20,085 nt of DNA from the NCBI GenBank assembly GCA_964416315.1, contig CAYQDR010000087.1:1-20085 (forward strand), in the 5' to 3' direction. Position 1 is the first letter of the stretch; every line of letters starts with the position of its first letter. Origin of the DNA: CAYQDR01 sp964416315 (lineage in GTDB: Bacteria; Methylomirabilota; Methylomirabilia; Rokubacteriales; DASRDR01). Below the pieces are notes generated by a model. That model was not told where the DNA came from and did no database searches. It was given only the letters and a program-made list of their open reading frames with translations. Of the stretch, positions 14,029-20,085 are shown one piece after another. The position numbers were made by a program, and so were the translations under genes.

Positions 14029-14866
14029 ACATCCCCTCGACCCCGCGACGCTCGAGGTCCTGCGGCAGGTCGATCGTGTCGCGCGAGAGATCGCCCTCGA
14101 TTACTTCGTGGTGGGCGCGATGGCGCGGGATATCCTTCTCGAGAATGTGTTCGGGCTCGACGCGAGCCGCGCGACTGGCGATGTGGATTTGGGGGTGGCC
14201 GTGGAGGGATGGCCGCAATTCGAGGCGATCAAGGCACATCTGGTCGAGACGGGTACGTTCGTTCCCGACGAGGGGAAGGCGCAGAGACTTTACTATCGCG
14301 CCGCCTCGCAGGGAGAAGATTATCCGCTTGACCTCATTCCGTTCGGAGGCGTGGAGCAGCCGAAGAATGAGATCGCCTGGCCGCCGGACAGATCCGTGGT
14401 AATGAACGTGGCCGGCTACGGCGAGGCGCTCGTCTCCGCGGTGCCGGTGGAAGTGGAGCCTGGCTTCATCGTCCGCGTGGCATCATTGCCGGGGCTCGCC
14501 ATATTGAAGATCGTCGCGTGGGCCGATCGGGGGACCGGCGATTCCAGGGACGCGATCGATCTCGCGACGCTGCTGCGCCGGTACGGGGCCGCCGGGAACG
14601 AGGACCGGCTGTATGGGGCGGAGATTGGAGTCCTCGCGGTGGTGAACTACGACCTCGATCTCGCCGGAGCGCGGCTCCTCGGCATGGACGCGGGGCGGAT
14701 CGCCGCGCACGCGACGCGCGAGCAGGTCCTCGCTCTGCATGATGATGCCGTGCGCATGGACCGTCTCGTCCTCGACGTGGCGCGAGGACTGCGCGCAACC
14801 GAGGATCCTATTGCCACGGCCGGCGAATTGCTCACGCAGTTCAAAGCAGGATTTCGGGGGGCGTGA
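14009..14866 (+). CDS. Type IV TA toxin, AbiEii-family nucleotidyltransferase
   Basis: A 285-residue DNA-polymerase-beta-fold nucleotidyltransferase. The core has the helix motif VVGAMARDILLEN (34-46), the two metal-binding Asp residues in TGDVDLGVAVE (Asp58, Asp60), the third acidic residue in YPLDLIPFG (Asp108), LAILKIVAWADR, and RDAIDL (Asp181, Asp184). These match AbiEii/MenT-like toxins, which use NTPs to modify targets such as tRNA and cause growth arrest or abortive infection. ATG 14009 overlaps the antitoxin by 20 bases, implying translational coupling. All catalytic positions look intact. Base composition is visibly lower in GC than the flanking genes. The target RNA cannot be told from sequence. 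Confidence 0.85.
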   Translation: MLSVAREHPLDPATLEVLRQVDRVAREIALDYFVVGAMARDILLENVFGLDASRATGDVDLGVAVEGWPQFEAIKAHLVETGTFVPDEGKAQRLYYRAASQGEDYPLDLIPFGGVEQPKNEIAWPPDRSVVMNVAGYGEALVSAVPVEVEPGFIVRVASLPGLAILKIVAWADRGTGDSRDAIDLATLLRRYGAAGNEDRLYGAEIGVLAVVNYDLDLAGARLLGMDAGRIAAHATREQVLALHDDAVRMDRLVLDVARGLRATEDPIATAGELLTQFKAGFRGA

Positions 14867-14908
14867 CGTAGGGAGCCCTGGGGGGGACCTGCGGCTGAAG
14901 CCGAGGCG

Positions 14909-15199
14909 CTACTCGGCCGGCTTGCCGGGGCCTGACGCGGCGGCAGGGAGGCGCTCCTCCGCGACCCAGGCCCAGGGCACCGTGACGACGGTGCGCGGGG
15001 TGTCCAGCTCGACGCTGACTCGCCGCGCCCGCGCGTCCCAGCCGACGACGATGCCGGCCGCCCCCTCGGGGATCCAGACCTTCTGGCTCGTCGCGAGGGG
15101 GTTGGTCAGGCGCACGCGCGCTCCCGGCCCGATGTGGTCCGGCAGCGGGGTCGCGCGGCCGAAGCCGAGCCAGCGACCGAGTGAGGCGAGGAAGCCCAC
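14909..15199 (-). CDS. Small beta-rich protein of unknown function
   Basis: A 96-residue product (GTG start at 15199). A short amphipathic N-terminus (GFLASLGRWLGFGRA) is followed by a compact beta-rich core: PGARVRLTNP, KVWIPEGAAGIVVGWD, RVSVELD, TVVTVPWAWV. The pattern of a G-A-R-V-R-L strand, then G-A-A-G-I-V and paired strands, resembles SH3-like or KOW-type barrels, but this is only a fold guess. No signal peptide. It is divergent from the LDH2 gene and convergent with the AbiE toxin gene. A TTGACC/TAGAGT promoter puts the transcript start at the start codon. Confidence 0.65.
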   Translation of the reverse strand: MGFLASLGRWLGFGRATPLPDHIGPGARVRLTNPLATSQKVWIPEGAAGIVVGWDARARRVSVELDTPRTVVTVPWAWVAEERLPAAASGPGKPAE

Positions 15200-15205
15200 G
15201 TCCTC

Positions 15206-15234
15206 ACTCTAGGAACCTGGGCCGGCCCGGTCAA
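15206..15234 (-). promoter_or_regulatory. Candidate promoter of the small beta-rich protein
   Basis: On the minus strand TTGACC (15234-15229) and TAGAGT (15211-15206) are exactly 17 bp apart. The expected transcript start is about 15199, the G of the GTG start codon, which would make the mRNA leaderless. A GC-rich dyad (GGGCCGGC 15219-15226 with GCCGGCCC 15239-15246) overlaps the -35. Confidence 0.45.
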
Positions 15235-15288
15235 GCCGGCCGGCCCGCGTGGTAGGATGGCGGGCGACATCCCCACCGGGAGGAGACC

Positions 15289-16326
15289 GTGCCGACCATC
15301 GCCGCCGACCGTCTGGAGCGCCTGACCGCCCGCATCTTCGCCGCCATCGGAGCGCCCGAGGAGGACGCCCGCTGGATCGCCACGCTCCTGATCCGCGCCA
15401 ACCTCCGCGGCCACGACTCGCACGGGGTCATCCGGATCCCGCAGTACGTCGGGGCGGCGCGGAAAGGCGAGGCCAACCCGAAGCCCCAGGTCCGCGTCCT
15501 CCTCGAGACCCCGACGACGGCGGTCGTCGAGGGGGACGGGGGCTTCGGCCAGGTGGTCGCGCGCCGGGCGGCCGAAGTCGCCCTCGACAAGGCCGCGCGC
15601 CACGGCCTCGGCGCCGTCGGCGTCCGCGGCTCGTACCACATCGGGCGGCTCGCCGACTACGTCGAGCTGGCCGCCGAGCGCGGCTTCGTGGGGCTGATCT
15701 GGGCCAACGCGCCCACGGCCGTCTCGGTGGTCCCCGCGGGCGGCATCGGCCGGCGGCTGTCGACCAACCCGCTCGGAATCGCCGTCCCGGGGCCCAACGG
15801 CACGGTGGCGTTCTCCGTGGACATGGCGACGAGCATCGTGGCCGAAGGCAAGGTGCGCGTCCGGCGGAACCGGCGGGAGCCCCTGCCGGAGGGCTGGGCG
15901 ATCGACGACAGGGGGCGGCCCGTCACCGACTCGCAGACGTTCTACGGGCCCCCGCGCGCGGGGCTCCTGCCGATGGCGGGACACAAGGGGACGGCCCTCG
16001 CCCTCGTCGTCGAGGTCCTGGGCGGGATCCTCTCCGGGACCGGGGCCATCAGCGCGACGCCGGGGCCCATCCGGAACGGCGTCTTCCTCCTCGTCGTCCA
16101 GGTCGAGCGCTTCCTGCCGCTCGCCGAGTTCACGCGACAGGCCGCAGACCTCGTCGCCTGGGTCAAGTCCGCCGAGCCCGCGCCCGGCGTCCCGGAGGTC
16201 ATGGTCCCGGGGGAGCCCGAGGCCCGGATGGAGGCCGAGCGGCGGGCCGGCGGGATCCCCGTCGAGGACGAGACGTGGCGGCAGATCGAGGCGATCCGGG
16301 CCGAGCTGGGGCTGGGCGCCGCCTGA
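15289..16326 (+). CDS. LDH2-family (malate/L-lactate dehydrogenase-like) oxidoreductase
   Basis: A 345-residue NAD(P)-dependent oxidoreductase of the LDH2/MDH2 family, whose members reduce 2-oxoacids or ureidoglycolate/imine relatives. Family landmarks are GHDSHGVIRIPQYV (about 41-54, including the catalytic-region His), GDGGFGQVVARRA, VRGSYHIGRLADYVELAAERG, LSTNPLGIAVPGP, SVDMATS, LPEGWAIDDRGRPVTD and the C-terminal GHKGTALALVVEVLGGILSG. Length is normal. GTG 15289 is chosen because GGGAGGAG lies at 15278-15285. A TAGGAT -10-like hexamer is at 15253-15258 but its -35 is poor. Exact substrate not determinable. Confidence 0.9.
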   Translation: MPTIAADRLERLTARIFAAIGAPEEDARWIATLLIRANLRGHDSHGVIRIPQYVGAARKGEANPKPQVRVLLETPTTAVVEGDGGFGQVVARRAAEVALDKAARHGLGAVGVRGSYHIGRLADYVELAAERGFVGLIWANAPTAVSVVPAGGIGRRLSTNPLGIAVPGPNGTVAFSVDMATSIVAEGKVRVRRNRREPLPEGWAIDDRGRPVTDSQTFYGPPRAGLLPMAGHKGTALALVVEVLGGILSGTGAISATPGPIRNGVFLLVVQVERFLPLAEFTRQAADLVAWVKSAEPAPGVPEVMVPGEPEARMEAERRAGGIPVEDETWRQIEAIRAELGLGAA

Positions 16327-16354
16327 GCCGCCCGGGGGCGGGAGCCCGGCCGGC

Positions 16355-18238
16355 GTGACCCGCTCGGCCGCCTCCCGGCGGATCGTCCGCGCGCTCGCCC
16401 TGGGGGTCGCCGTGAGCGTCGCGGTCACCGCGCTGTCGCGGGTCGGGGCGCTGGCCGGCTGGGAGACGCGCGCCGTGGACGCCTTCCTGTTCCTCCGAGA
16501 GCGCGCGCCCGCCCCGGAGATCGTCCTCGTCGTGATCGACGACGAGGCCTTCCGGGAGCTGGGGGAGCGGCAGCCGCTGTCCCGGCGCTACCTCGCGGAG
16601 CTGGGCGAGTTCCTGCTCCGGAGCGGCGCCCGGGTCGTGGTCTACGACGTGATCTTCCGGGTCCCGACGACTCCGGGGGAGGATGCGGCGCTCCTCGCGC
16701 TGGCGCGGCGCCGGGCGGCCGACCCGGCGGGGCGCGTCGTCTTCGCTTCGCTCGCGCTCCCGCGGAAGGACGGCGAGGCGCCGCGCTACGAGGCGGCGCC
16801 CCCGTTCTCGCCCGAGCTGCGCGGGCTCTTCGGCTTCTCGAACGCCCTCGTCGGGGCCGACGGCCTGGTGCGCCGGATGGCGCCCCTGCTCCCCGCGGGG
16901 GACGGGGGGTACCTCCCCGCGCTGTCGCTGGCGGCGCTCGCGGCCTACGGGGGGCACACGGGGGAGACCCTCGCGCGGGCGCTGGGGGCCGGGGCGAGCG
17001 GCGCGCTCGCGCTGCCCGTGCGGGACGCCCGGGGCGGGGCCGCGCGCGAGGAGCCCATCGCGCTCGGGCGGCTCGCGGGGCCGCCCTGGCGGATCGACTT
17101 CGCGGGGCCCGCGGGGAGCTTCACGACGTTCCCGAGCGCGGCGCTGGTGCGCCTCGCCCGGAGCGGCGCGCGCGTCGAGGCGGACAATCCGTTCCGCGGG
17201 AAGATCGTGCTCGTGGGCGCCACGTTCGAGGAGAGCCGGGAGCTCTATCCGACGCCGGTCGGGCGCATGGCCGGAGTCGAGATCCACGCCAACATGCTCC
17301 ACACGCTGCTCGCGCGGCGGGCGCTCCTGGCGCCGCACTGGGGGTGGAGCCTCCTGGCGCTCACCGGGGCGTGCCTCGCCGTCGCGCTGCTCTCGCTCTG
17401 GCTGCGGCCGCTCTGGGTGGCCCTGGCGAGCCTCGCGCTCGTCGCCGGGTTCGTGCGGGTCAGCTACGAGGCGTACACGCGGGGCGGCTACTGGCTTGAC
17501 TTCGTGGCCCCGCTCGTTGGCATGATGGCGTACCTCGAGGGGTCGCGGCTCCTGACCCGGCGGCGGCTTCGGGCCGCCTTCGGCCAGTACGTGAGCCCGG
17601 AGGTCGTCGGACGCGTCGAGCGCGAGGGGAGCCGTCTCGGCGGCGAGGTCCGGACGGTCAGCGTGCTCATCTCCGACCTGCGGGGGTTCACCGCCCTGGC
17701 CGAGCGCACGCCGCCCGAGCGGGTGTCGGAGATCATGAGCGAGTACTTCACGGCGATGGTGGAGGTGATCACGGCGCGTCGCGGGCTCGTACAGGACTTC
17801 ATCGGCGACGCGATCCTCGCCGTGTACGGGGCGCCGTCCGACGACCCCGACCACGCCTGGCACGCCGTCCGGACCGCGCTCGAGATGCACGCGGCGCTCG
17901 CGCGCCTGAACGCCCGGTGGGCGGGGGACGGACGTCTCGCGCTGGCGATGGGCGTGGCGGTGCACACGGGCGCGGTGTTCGCGGGCACCGTCGGCTCGCC
18001 GCGGCGGAAGAAGTACACGGTGCTGGGCGACACGGTGAACGTCGCGGCGCGGCTCGAGGGGTTGAACCGCGACCTCGGCACGACGATCCTGCTGAGCGGG
18101 GCGACCCTCGAGGCGGTGCGGGAGCGGGTCACCGTCCGGGACCGCGGCGCGGTGACGGTCAAGGGGCGGAGCCAGCCGGTGGCGGTGTTCGAGCTCCAGG
18201 GGCTGGTCGAGCCGCGCGCGGCGGCGGTGGGGAGGTAG
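16355..18238 (+). CDS. CHASE2-domain class III nucleotide cyclase
   Basis: A 627-residue membrane-bound sensor cyclase. It has one N-terminal membrane segment (about 9-28), an extracytoplasmic CHASE2 domain (about 35-310, with APAPEIVLVVIDDEAF and GKIVLVGATFEESRELYPTP), then two or three membrane segments (about 326-390). A class III cyclase domain follows (about 430-605). Metal-binding Asp441 (LISDLRGFTAL) and Asp485 (FIGDAILAVYGAP) are present, as are Asn562 and Arg566 (GDTVNVAARLE). The adenine-selecting Lys that normally precedes FIGD is Asp481; the partner position is Thr555 (KKYTVLGD), as in CyaC-type cyclases. GTG 16355 follows the LDH2 stop by 28 bases. Predicted product is cAMP, but altered nucleotide choice is possible. 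The next gene encodes a probable periplasmic partner. Confidence 0.9.
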   Translation: MTRSAASRRIVRALALGVAVSVAVTALSRVGALAGWETRAVDAFLFLRERAPAPEIVLVVIDDEAFRELGERQPLSRRYLAELGEFLLRSGARVVVYDVIFRVPTTPGEDAALLALARRRAADPAGRVVFASLALPRKDGEAPRYEAAPPFSPELRGLFGFSNALVGADGLVRRMAPLLPAGDGGYLPALSLAALAAYGGHTGETLARALGAGASGALALPVRDARGGAAREEPIALGRLAGPPWRIDFAGPAGSFTTFPSAALVRLARSGARVEADNPFRGKIVLVGATFEESRELYPTPVGRMAGVEIHANMLHTLLARRALLAPHWGWSLLALTGACLAVALLSLWLRPLWVALASLALVAGFVRVSYEAYTRGGYWLDFVAPLVGMMAYLEGSRLLTRRRLRAAFGQYVSPEVVGRVEREGSRLGGEVRTVSVLISDLRGFTALAERTPPERVSEIMSEYFTAMVEVITARRGLVQDFIGDAILAVYGAPSDDPDHAWHAVRTALEMHAALARLNARWAGDGRLALAMGVAVHTGAVFAGTVGSPRRKKYTVLGDTVNVAARLEGLNRDLGTTILLSGATLEAVRERVTVRDRGAVTVKGRSQPVAVFELQGLVEPRAAAVGR

Positions 18239-18245
18239 GAGCGCC

Positions 18246-19226
18246 ATGCGGGCCGGACACGGGGTGGCGGCGTGGGTGGCGCTGGCGGCGCTCGTCGGAA
18301 GCGCGGGCTGGGGGGTCTCCGCGCGCGCCCAGGGGGGCGAGGCGGCGGGGGTGGTCACGGAGATCAAGGTGGGCCGCGGCCGGGTGGAGGTCCGGCCCGC
18401 AGGGAGCGCCGCGTGGCGCCCGGCGGGGCCGCTCCAGAGCCTGCGCCCGGGCGACCAGGTGCGGGCGACCGGGAACGCCGCCGCGGTGGTGCTCCTCGCG
18501 GGGGGTCGCGGGAGCGTCCGCGTGGACGCCGCCGCCTCGCCCTATACCGTGCCCGCTCCTGCATCCGGGCCGGGGCCCACGCAGAAGGCGCTCCAGCTCC
18601 TCCAGGCGAGCCTCGGCTTCCTCGCGCAGAGCGGACGCGAGTCGCCCACCGCGGTCCTCGCCACCCGCGGCGTGTCCAAGCCGCCGGTGATCCTCGGCCC
18701 CCGCAACGGGCCCGTCCTCCCCGGGCCGCTGGCGATCGAGTGGGTGGGCAGCCGCGTGGCCCGCTACGCGCTCCGGATCACGGGGCCGGGGGGCGTCGTC
18801 CTGGAGCGGGCGGAGGTGGCGGGGGCGCGCTTCGAGTACCCGCCCGACGGGCCCCGCCTCGCGTCGGGGGTCCGCTACACGGTCCAGGTCACGGCGCGCG
18901 GCCACCCGCCCGAGCAGGCGTGGTTCGAGGTCGTGGACGCGGCGCGCGGCCAGGCCATCCGGCAGGACCTCGCCGGAGTCGAGCAGGCGCTCGGGCCGGG
19001 GGCCTCCACCAGCACGATGGCGGCGGTCCGGGTCGGCCTCCTCGCGAGCCAGGGGCTCTTCTCGGACGCCCGAGCCGCGCTTGCCGTGGCGCTCGCGAAG
19101 GACCCGGAGGAGCCGACGCTCCACCTGCTCCTCGGGCAGATCTTCGCGCGGCTGGGCCTCGCGGAGCAGGCGGCGCAGGCGTACGAGGAGGCCCAGGTCC
19201 TGTCGACCCGCGGCCGGACGGAGTGA
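18246..19226 (+). CDS. Secreted FecR-like/TPR protein
   Basis: A 326-residue exported protein. The signal peptide ends near SARAQ-GG (about residue 29). A FecR-like beta domain (about 33-110) is marked by VVTEIKVGRGRVEVRPAG, LRPGDQVRATGNAAAVVLL and GRGSVRVD. A second beta-rich, Ig-like region follows (about 150-240, PPVILGPRNGPVLPGPLAIEW). A C-terminal helical TPR-like part (about 265-318) contains GLFSDARAALAVALAKDPEEP and GLAEQAAQAYEEA. FecR-like/TPR proteins often lie beside CHASE2 cyclases; I infer it senses or scaffolds a cell-envelope signal for the cyclase. ATG 18246 has AGGAG just upstream. It overlaps the following gene by 4 bases. Confidence 0.82.
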   Translation: MRAGHGVAAWVALAALVGSAGWGVSARAQGGEAAGVVTEIKVGRGRVEVRPAGSAAWRPAGPLQSLRPGDQVRATGNAAAVVLLAGGRGSVRVDAAASPYTVPAPASGPGPTQKALQLLQASLGFLAQSGRESPTAVLATRGVSKPPVILGPRNGPVLPGPLAIEWVGSRVARYALRITGPGGVVLERAEVAGARFEYPPDGPRLASGVRYTVQVTARGHPPEQAWFEVVDAARGQAIRQDLAGVEQALGPGASTSTMAAVRVGLLASQGLFSDARAALAVALAKDPEEPTLHLLLGQIFARLGLAEQAAQAYEEAQVLSTRGRTE

Positions 19227-19894
19227 CGCTCCACACCTTCTCGATCGCGGCCCGCTGCCCCCGGAGCGGCGACTTCGGCGTCGCCGTCGCGACGGCGCGG
19301 CCTGCGGTGGGGACGCTCGTCCCGTGGGTGTCGCGGCACGCGGCGATCGCGACGCAGGCGCGCGTGAACACCGACCTCGGCCGGGAGGGGCTGGCCCTCG
19401 TCGCGGAGGGGGTGCCGATCGGCCCGGCGCTCGGCGGGCTGCTCGGGGCGGACGCGGGGCGGGAGATCCGGCAGCTCCACGGGGTGGACGGCCGGGGGAC
19501 GTTCGCGCACACGGGGTCGGAGTGCGTCCCCTGGTGCGGCCACCTCGTGGGCGAGGGCTTCACGGTCGCCGGGAACATGCTGACCGGGGAAGGGGTTGTC
19601 AAGGCGATGGCGGAGGCGTTCCTGGCCCGCCCGACCGCGGAGCTGGCGGAGCGGCTCGTCGGGGCCCTCGAGGCCGGGCAGGCCGCGGGCGGGGACAAGC
19701 GGGGCAAGCAGTCGGCGGCGCTCCTGGTGGCGTCGGACGAGCCGCGCGGCTACCATAACCTCCGCGTGGACGACCACACCGACCCGGTCGCCGAGCTGCG
19801 GCGGATCTTCGCGGTGGCCGTCGCCCACTGGGAGCGGGTCGGCCGGGAATACGGGCCCGAGGGGCAGCGGCTCTTCGGGCGGATCAAGTACTGA
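19223..19894 (+). CDS. DUF1028 (putative Ntn-hydrolase fold) protein
   Basis: A 223-residue DUF1028 protein, a family with a predicted N-terminal-nucleophile hydrolase fold but no settled substrate. Visible family features are THTFSIAARCP-like N-terminal residues (LHTFSIAARCPRSGDFGVAVATARPAVG), WVSRHAAIATQARVNTDLGREGLAL, HTGSECVPWCGHLVGEGFTVAGNML, GGDKRGKQSAALLV and VDDHTDPVAELRRIFAV. The GTG at 19223 overlaps the preceding stop (GTGA). Translation is therefore probably coupled to the FecR/TPR gene. The 3' end (last ten or so codons) is duplicated 117 bp downstream, beyond a palindromic element. Confidence 0.88.
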   Translation: MTLHTFSIAARCPRSGDFGVAVATARPAVGTLVPWVSRHAAIATQARVNTDLGREGLALVAEGVPIGPALGGLLGADAGREIRQLHGVDGRGTFAHTGSECVPWCGHLVGEGFTVAGNMLTGEGVVKAMAEAFLARPTAELAERLVGALEAGQAAGGDKRGKQSAALLVASDEPRGYHNLRVDDHTDPVAELRRIFAVAVAHWERVGREYGPEGQRLFGRIKY

Positions 19895-19895
19895 A
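19863..19895 (+). repeat. Direct repeat, copy A (tail of the DUF1028 gene)
   Basis: Covers the last codons and stop of the DUF1028 gene. The first 26 bases (through ggatcaag) are identical to 19980-20005. Two differing bases follow (ta versus ct), then CTGAA is shared again. Copy A encodes ...RLFGRIKY-stop and copy B would encode ...RLFGRIKL-stop. Confidence 0.85.
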
Positions 19896-19904
19896 ACGAA
19901 CGGG

Positions 19905-19973
19905 CTCCGAGCGCGGGCTTCGCCCGCGCAATCGAAGGGGGGAGGTTCGGAAGGGGGGCGAAGCCCCCCTCCG
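19905..19973 (+). repeat. Palindromic dispersed element, copy 2
   Basis: Two perfect 8-bp stem hairpins, GCGCGGGC-TTC-GCCCGCGC (19911-19929) and AGGGGGGC-GAA-GCCCCCCT (19952-19970), joined by a GGGGGGAGGTTCGGA linker. Inverted relative to 6537-6610. One stem differs from copy 1 by a compensatory base-pair change, and the loops differ. Confidence 0.8.
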
Positions 19974-19979
19974 AGGATC

Positions 19980-20012
19980 GGCAGCGGCTCTTCGGGCGGA
20001 TCAAGCTCTGAA
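19980..20012 (+). repeat. Direct repeat, copy B (detached DUF1028 tail)
   Basis: A second copy of the DUF1028 gene end, 117 bp after copy A, matching 31 of 33 positions including the stop-codon region. It lies outside any gene and begins a few bases after the palindromic element. Confidence 0.85.
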
Positions 20013-20030
20013 GGTCAACGGTGCGGACGG

Positions 20031-20085
20031 GTCGGAGTAGAGATGACGGTTACCCGTAACCCCCTCCACGGATCCGGACGTGCGG
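20031..20085 (-). mobile_element. 3' end of a group II intron (domain VI and half of domain V), cut by the window edge
   Basis: On the minus strand, 20085-20071 reads CCGCACGTCCGGATC, matching the 3' strand of bacterial group II domain V (usual GCACGUnCGGUUC). After a short linker, 20066-20031 fits domain VI. An inner hairpin GGTTA-CGGG-TAACC and an outer GGAG/CTCC pairing leave an unpaired TA; the A (position 20038) is 8 bases from the end. The segment ends in AC, matching the AY 3' end of these introns. The 5' part and any maturase lie beyond the window. The position normally forming the G-U wobble of the catalytic triad is A here, so a degenerate copy is possible. Confidence 0.62.

Noticed and set aside
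12430..14880. Attachment-site repeats bounding the AbiE insert
   Set aside because: Only a 6-base GTAGGG match was found at the two edges, which is not meaningful; no integrase or tRNA gene is present.
15219..15246. GC-rich dyad as a terminator
   Set aside because: It lies between two divergent genes, where no transcript needs to end, and lacks a T-run; at most an operator.
1..20085. CRISPR array, tRNA or rRNA genes
   Set aside because: No regularly spaced repeats and no recognisable tRNA or rRNA sequences were seen on either strand.

Overview
The window is very GC-rich (by eye well above 70% in most genes), uses many GTG starts, and packs its genes in short-gap or 4-base-overlap runs, nearly all on the + strand. 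Gene content (VUT/YhhQ transporter, LDH2-family dehydrogenase, DUF1028 protein, CHASE2 cyclase with a FecR-like partner, radical SAM proteins with glycosyltransferases) fits an uncultured soil or subsurface bacterium such as Candidatus Rokubacteria/Methylomirabilota or a deltaproteobacterium-like lineage. That assignment is an inference; there is no rRNA or marker gene here.

Layout. 1-218: leader with a weak promoter and a 16-bp palindrome. 219-6531: lytic transglycosylase, queuosine-precursor-type transporter, a trypsin-fold/PDZ protein that has lost all three HtrA catalytic residues, and an ABC ATPase/permease pair. 6537-6610: a palindromic dispersed element. 6699-7064 (-): a small lipoprotein, divergent from a compact six-gene run at 7185-12436: radical SAM/SPASM, GT2, DUF2064 (TIGR04282-like) transferase, GT87-like membrane glycosyltransferase, NUDIX hydrolase, second radical SAM/SPASM. 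This run looks like an uncharacterised biosynthetic cluster.

12445-14866 is a lower-GC accessory insert: a type IV toxin-antitoxin (AbiE) pair, divergent from a small unknown gene. The region between them holds a promoter overlaid by 17-bp GTTCA-N7-TGAAC palindromes, as expected for an AbiEi-autoregulated promoter. The antitoxin carries an extra N-terminal part with a PD...EIK nuclease-like signature.

14909-15199 (-) is a small beta-rich unknown protein, divergent from an LDH2-family dehydrogenase. 16355-19894 is a CHASE2-class III nucleotide cyclase, a secreted FecR/TPR protein and a DUF1028 protein, the last two overlapping by 4 bases. The cyclase has Asp where the substrate-selecting Lys normally sits.

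The right edge (19863-20085) is a small nest of mobile sequence: a second, inverted copy of the palindromic element lies between two copies of the DUF1028 gene tail, and the window ends inside what looks like the 3' end (domain VI and half of domain V) of a minus-strand group II intron.
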